In this document: positions 62,191 through 64,000 of the stretch, piece after piece
Layout: each line of letters starts with the position of its first letter
Position numbering within the stretch: position 1 is the first letter of the stretch
Assembly (NCBI RefSeq): GCF_900107685.1
Contig: NZ_FNRQ01000005.1
Location: forward strand, 310,001-374,000
Reading direction: 5' to 3'
DNA from: Paraburkholderia sartisoli
Lineage (GTDB): Bacteria; Pseudomonadota; Gammaproteobacteria; Burkholderiales; Burkholderiaceae
Length of the DNA: 64,000 bases
Program-made: the position numbers and the translations under genes
Notes under the pieces: model-generated
What the model was told of the DNA's origin: nothing
The model's input: only the letters and a program-made list of their open reading frames with translations
Databases searched by the model: none

Positions 62191-63822
62191 ATGAAGCAAA
62201 ACAACCTGTTGCGCGCCGCGCGTATGACCACGCTCGTCGCAGCCGCAGCGGCGTCGATGGTGGTGTCCGGTCTCGCGGACGCTGCCGGGATTCCGAACAA
62301 GACGCTCGTTTACTGCTCAGAAGGCAGTCCCGCGGGCTTCGATCCGGCCCAGTACACCACGGGCGTTGATTTCACGGCGAACACGTTCACCGTTTATAAC
62401 CGTCTCGTCGAATTCGAACGCGGCGGCACGAAAGTCGAACCCGGTCTCGCCGAAAAGTGGGATGTCTCGGCTGACGGCAAAACCTACACGTTCCATCTGC
62501 GTCACGGCGTGAAGTTCCAGACCACGGCGTACTTCAAGCCGACGCGCGAATTCAACGCGGACGACGTCGTGTTCACGTTCCAGCGCATGCTGGATACGAA
62601 CCAGCCGTTCCGCAAGGCTTACCCGGTCCAGTTCCCGTACTTCACGGACATGGGCCTCGACAAGCTGATCGACAAGGTCGAAAAGGTCGATCCGTACACC
62701 GTCAAGTTCACGCTGAAGGAAGTCAACGCGCCGTTCATCCAGAATCTGGCGATGGAATACGCGTCGATCCTGTCGGGCGAATATGCGGATCAGCTGCTCA
62801 AGGAAGGCAAGGCCGCCGACATCAACCAGAAGCCGGTGGGCACGGGTCCGTTCATTTTCCGCAGCTACACGAAAGACGCGACGATCCGTTTCGACGGCAA
62901 CCCGGATTACTGGAAGCCGGGCGCGGTCAAGATCTCGAAGCTGATCTTCTCGATCACGCCGGACGCCGGCGTGCGCGTGCAGAAGCTGAAGCGCGACGAA
63001 TGCCAGGTGATGAGCTATCCGCGTCCGGCCGACATCGCGCCGCTGAAGGCGGAGCCGAACATCGCGATGCCGTCGCAGGCGGGCTTCAACCTGGGCTATC
63101 TCGCGTACAACGTGTCGCACAAGCCGGTCGACAAGCTCGAAGTGCGTCAGGCGCTCGACATGGCGATCAACAAGAAGGCGATTGTCGAATCCGTGTACCA
63201 GGGCGCGGGCCAGGCGGCGACGAACCCGATGCCGCCGACGCAATGGTCGTACGACAAGAACCTGAAGTCGCAGACGTACGATCCGGAGAAGGCCAAGGCG
63301 CTGCTGGCGAAGGCCGGCTACCCGAACGGCTTCGACATCACGCTGTGGGCGATGCCGGTGCAACGTCCGTACAACCCGAACGGCAAGTTGATGGCCGAAA
63401 TGATCCAGGCCGACTGGGCGAAGATCGGCGTGAAGGCGAAGATCGTCACGTACGAATGGGGTGAGTACATCAAGCGCGCCCACGCAGGCGAAGACGACAC
63501 GATGCTGATCGGCTGGACCGGCGACAACGGCGATCCGGACAACTGGCTCGGCACGCTGCTCGGTTGCGACGCGGTGAACGGCAACAACTTCTCGAAATGG
63601 TGCGACAAGCCGTTCGACGACCTGATCCGCAAGGGTCGCGAAACGTCGGATGTCGCGGCACGGACGAAGGCGTACACGGAGGCGCAGCAGATTTTCGCGC
63701 AGCAGCTGCCGTTCTCGCCGATCGCTCACTCGACGGTGTATCAGCCGGTCAGCAAGAAGGTTGAGGACATGCGCATCGAGCCGCTGGGTTATGCCCGCTT
63801 CGACGGCGTGAGCGTGAAGTAA
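62191..63822 (+). CDS. Peptide-type ABC transporter substrate-binding protein (DppA/OppA family)
   Basis: 543 residues. Signal peptide to about residue 30 (VSGLADAAG), then family 5 solute-binding pattern: TLVYCSEGSPAGFDPAQYTTG, VEPGLAEKWDVSADGKTYTFHLRHGVKFQTT, FNADDVVFTFQRM, VRQALDMAINKKAIVE. Binds dipeptides or similar in the periplasm. GGAGG before ATG. Closest in style to DppA; the actual ligand cannot be told from sequence. Confidence 0.93.
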   Translation: MKQNNLLRAARMTTLVAAAAASMVVSGLADAAGIPNKTLVYCSEGSPAGFDPAQYTTGVDFTANTFTVYNRLVEFERGGTKVEPGLAEKWDVSADGKTYTFHLRHGVKFQTTAYFKPTREFNADDVVFTFQRMLDTNQPFRKAYPVQFPYFTDMGLDKLIDKVEKVDPYTVKFTLKEVNAPFIQNLAMEYASILSGEYADQLLKEGKAADINQKPVGTGPFIFRSYTKDATIRFDGNPDYWKPGAVKISKLIFSITPDAGVRVQKLKRDECQVMSYPRPADIAPLKAEPNIAMPSQAGFNLGYLAYNVSHKPVDKLEVRQALDMAINKKAIVESVYQGAGQAATNPMPPTQWSYDKNLKSQTYDPEKAKALLAKAGYPNGFDITLWAMPVQRPYNPNGKLMAEMIQADWAKIGVKAKIVTYEWGEYIKRAHAGEDDTMLIGWTGDNGDPDNWLGTLLGCDAVNGNNFSKWCDKPFDDLIRKGRETSDVAARTKAYTEAQQIFAQQLPFSPIAHSTVYQPVSKKVEDMRIEPLGYARFDGVSVK

Positions 63823-63882
63823 GACGCGCGCACCAGGTTTTCCGCACGTTCAGATAAAAACAGGAAAACGGGTCGAAAACAG

Positions 63883-63927
63883 ACCGGCGACCGGGGTCAC
63901 GAGCCCTCGTCGCCGGTTGCATTTTTT
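63883..63927 (+). terminator. Hairpin between binding-protein and permease genes
   Basis: ACCGGCGAC (63883-63891) pairs with GTCGCCGGT (63909-63917) and is followed by a run of six Ts. In such operons it lets the binding protein be made in excess over the permease. Confidence 0.75.
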
Positions 63928-63962
63928 CTGTTCATCAAGCATCCAGCACATAGGGACGAACC

Positions 63963-64000
63963 ATGTTCCGATTCGTTTTGCGCCGCATCGGCATGGTGAT
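63963..64000 (+). CDS. ABC transporter permease, N-terminal fragment (DppB-like)
   Basis: Only MFRFVLRRIGMV is in the window. The N-terminus and the position after the binding protein fit a DppB/OppB permease. GGGAC lies before the ATG. Cut by the window edge. Confidence 0.7.
   Translation, partial: MFRFVLRRIGMV

Noticed and set aside
61930..62199. An 89-codon minus-strand frame in the gap after metF
   Set aside because: No ribosome site, no domain, and its start overlaps the substrate-binding gene start.

Overview
The window is high-GC proteobacterial DNA that best fits the Burkholderiaceae (Burkholderia, Paraburkholderia or Caballeronia type). This rests on gene order and protein style: cheD-B-Y-Z beside flhB-A-F-G-fliA, a DUF2844/DUF3443 pair, the ahcY-membrane protein-metF cluster behind an SAH riboswitch, and spacer repeats typical of the group. 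No species can be named from sequence alone.

Layout. 1-2486: end of a chemotaxis operon (cheD tail, cheB, cheY, cheZ). 2730-4539: a secreted DUF2844 protein and a DUF3443 lipoprotein that carries two pepsin-like DTGS motifs. 4760-12027: flhB-flhA and flhF-flhG-fliA. 12154-14571 (minus): flgN-flgM and flgA. 14809-22640: flgBCDEFGHIJ. 22912-27060: a ycgR-type flagellar brake, flgK and flgL. 27165-38217: a foreign-looking surface-adhesion island with three DUF1120 fimbrial-subunit paralogues, an autotransporter, an unknown 305-residue protein, and a chaperone-usher-subunit operon. 38485-45536 (minus): fliR,Q,P,O,N,M,L and fliK, split by a large inverted repeat. 45578-51034 (minus): fliJIHGF. 51271-54406: fliE, fliS, fliT, a second FliK-like gene and fhlB. 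54403-64000: housekeeping and metabolic genes (aidB-like, LysR with lrgA/lrgB, ahcY, a small membrane protein, metF, and the start of a peptide ABC transporter).

How it works together. The flagellar genes encode nearly the whole basal body, export gate, rod, hook, junction proteins, switch and late regulators. Filament (fliC, fliD) and motor (motAB) genes are outside the window. Regulation is visible. Five operon starts (flhB, flhF, flgB, flgA, fliF) share one box placed exactly 35 nt before a -10-like element. Four later units (flgM, ycgR, flgK, fliS) have FliA (sigma-28)-type promoters, and FliA and its anti-sigma factor FlgM are both encoded here.

The adhesion island is the most likely place for something new. 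A truncated, frameshifted copy of the 3' end of flgL, with its terminator, lies 1 kb inside it. Six promoter regions of the island share a TACGATT-type element, partly palindromic, so its scattered transcription units look like one regulon. The 305-residue protein has no family I recognise. Other points worth a look are the degenerate P-loop of FlhG, a domain shared by FlgE, FlgK and FlgL, and a terminator that contains the fliT stop codon.
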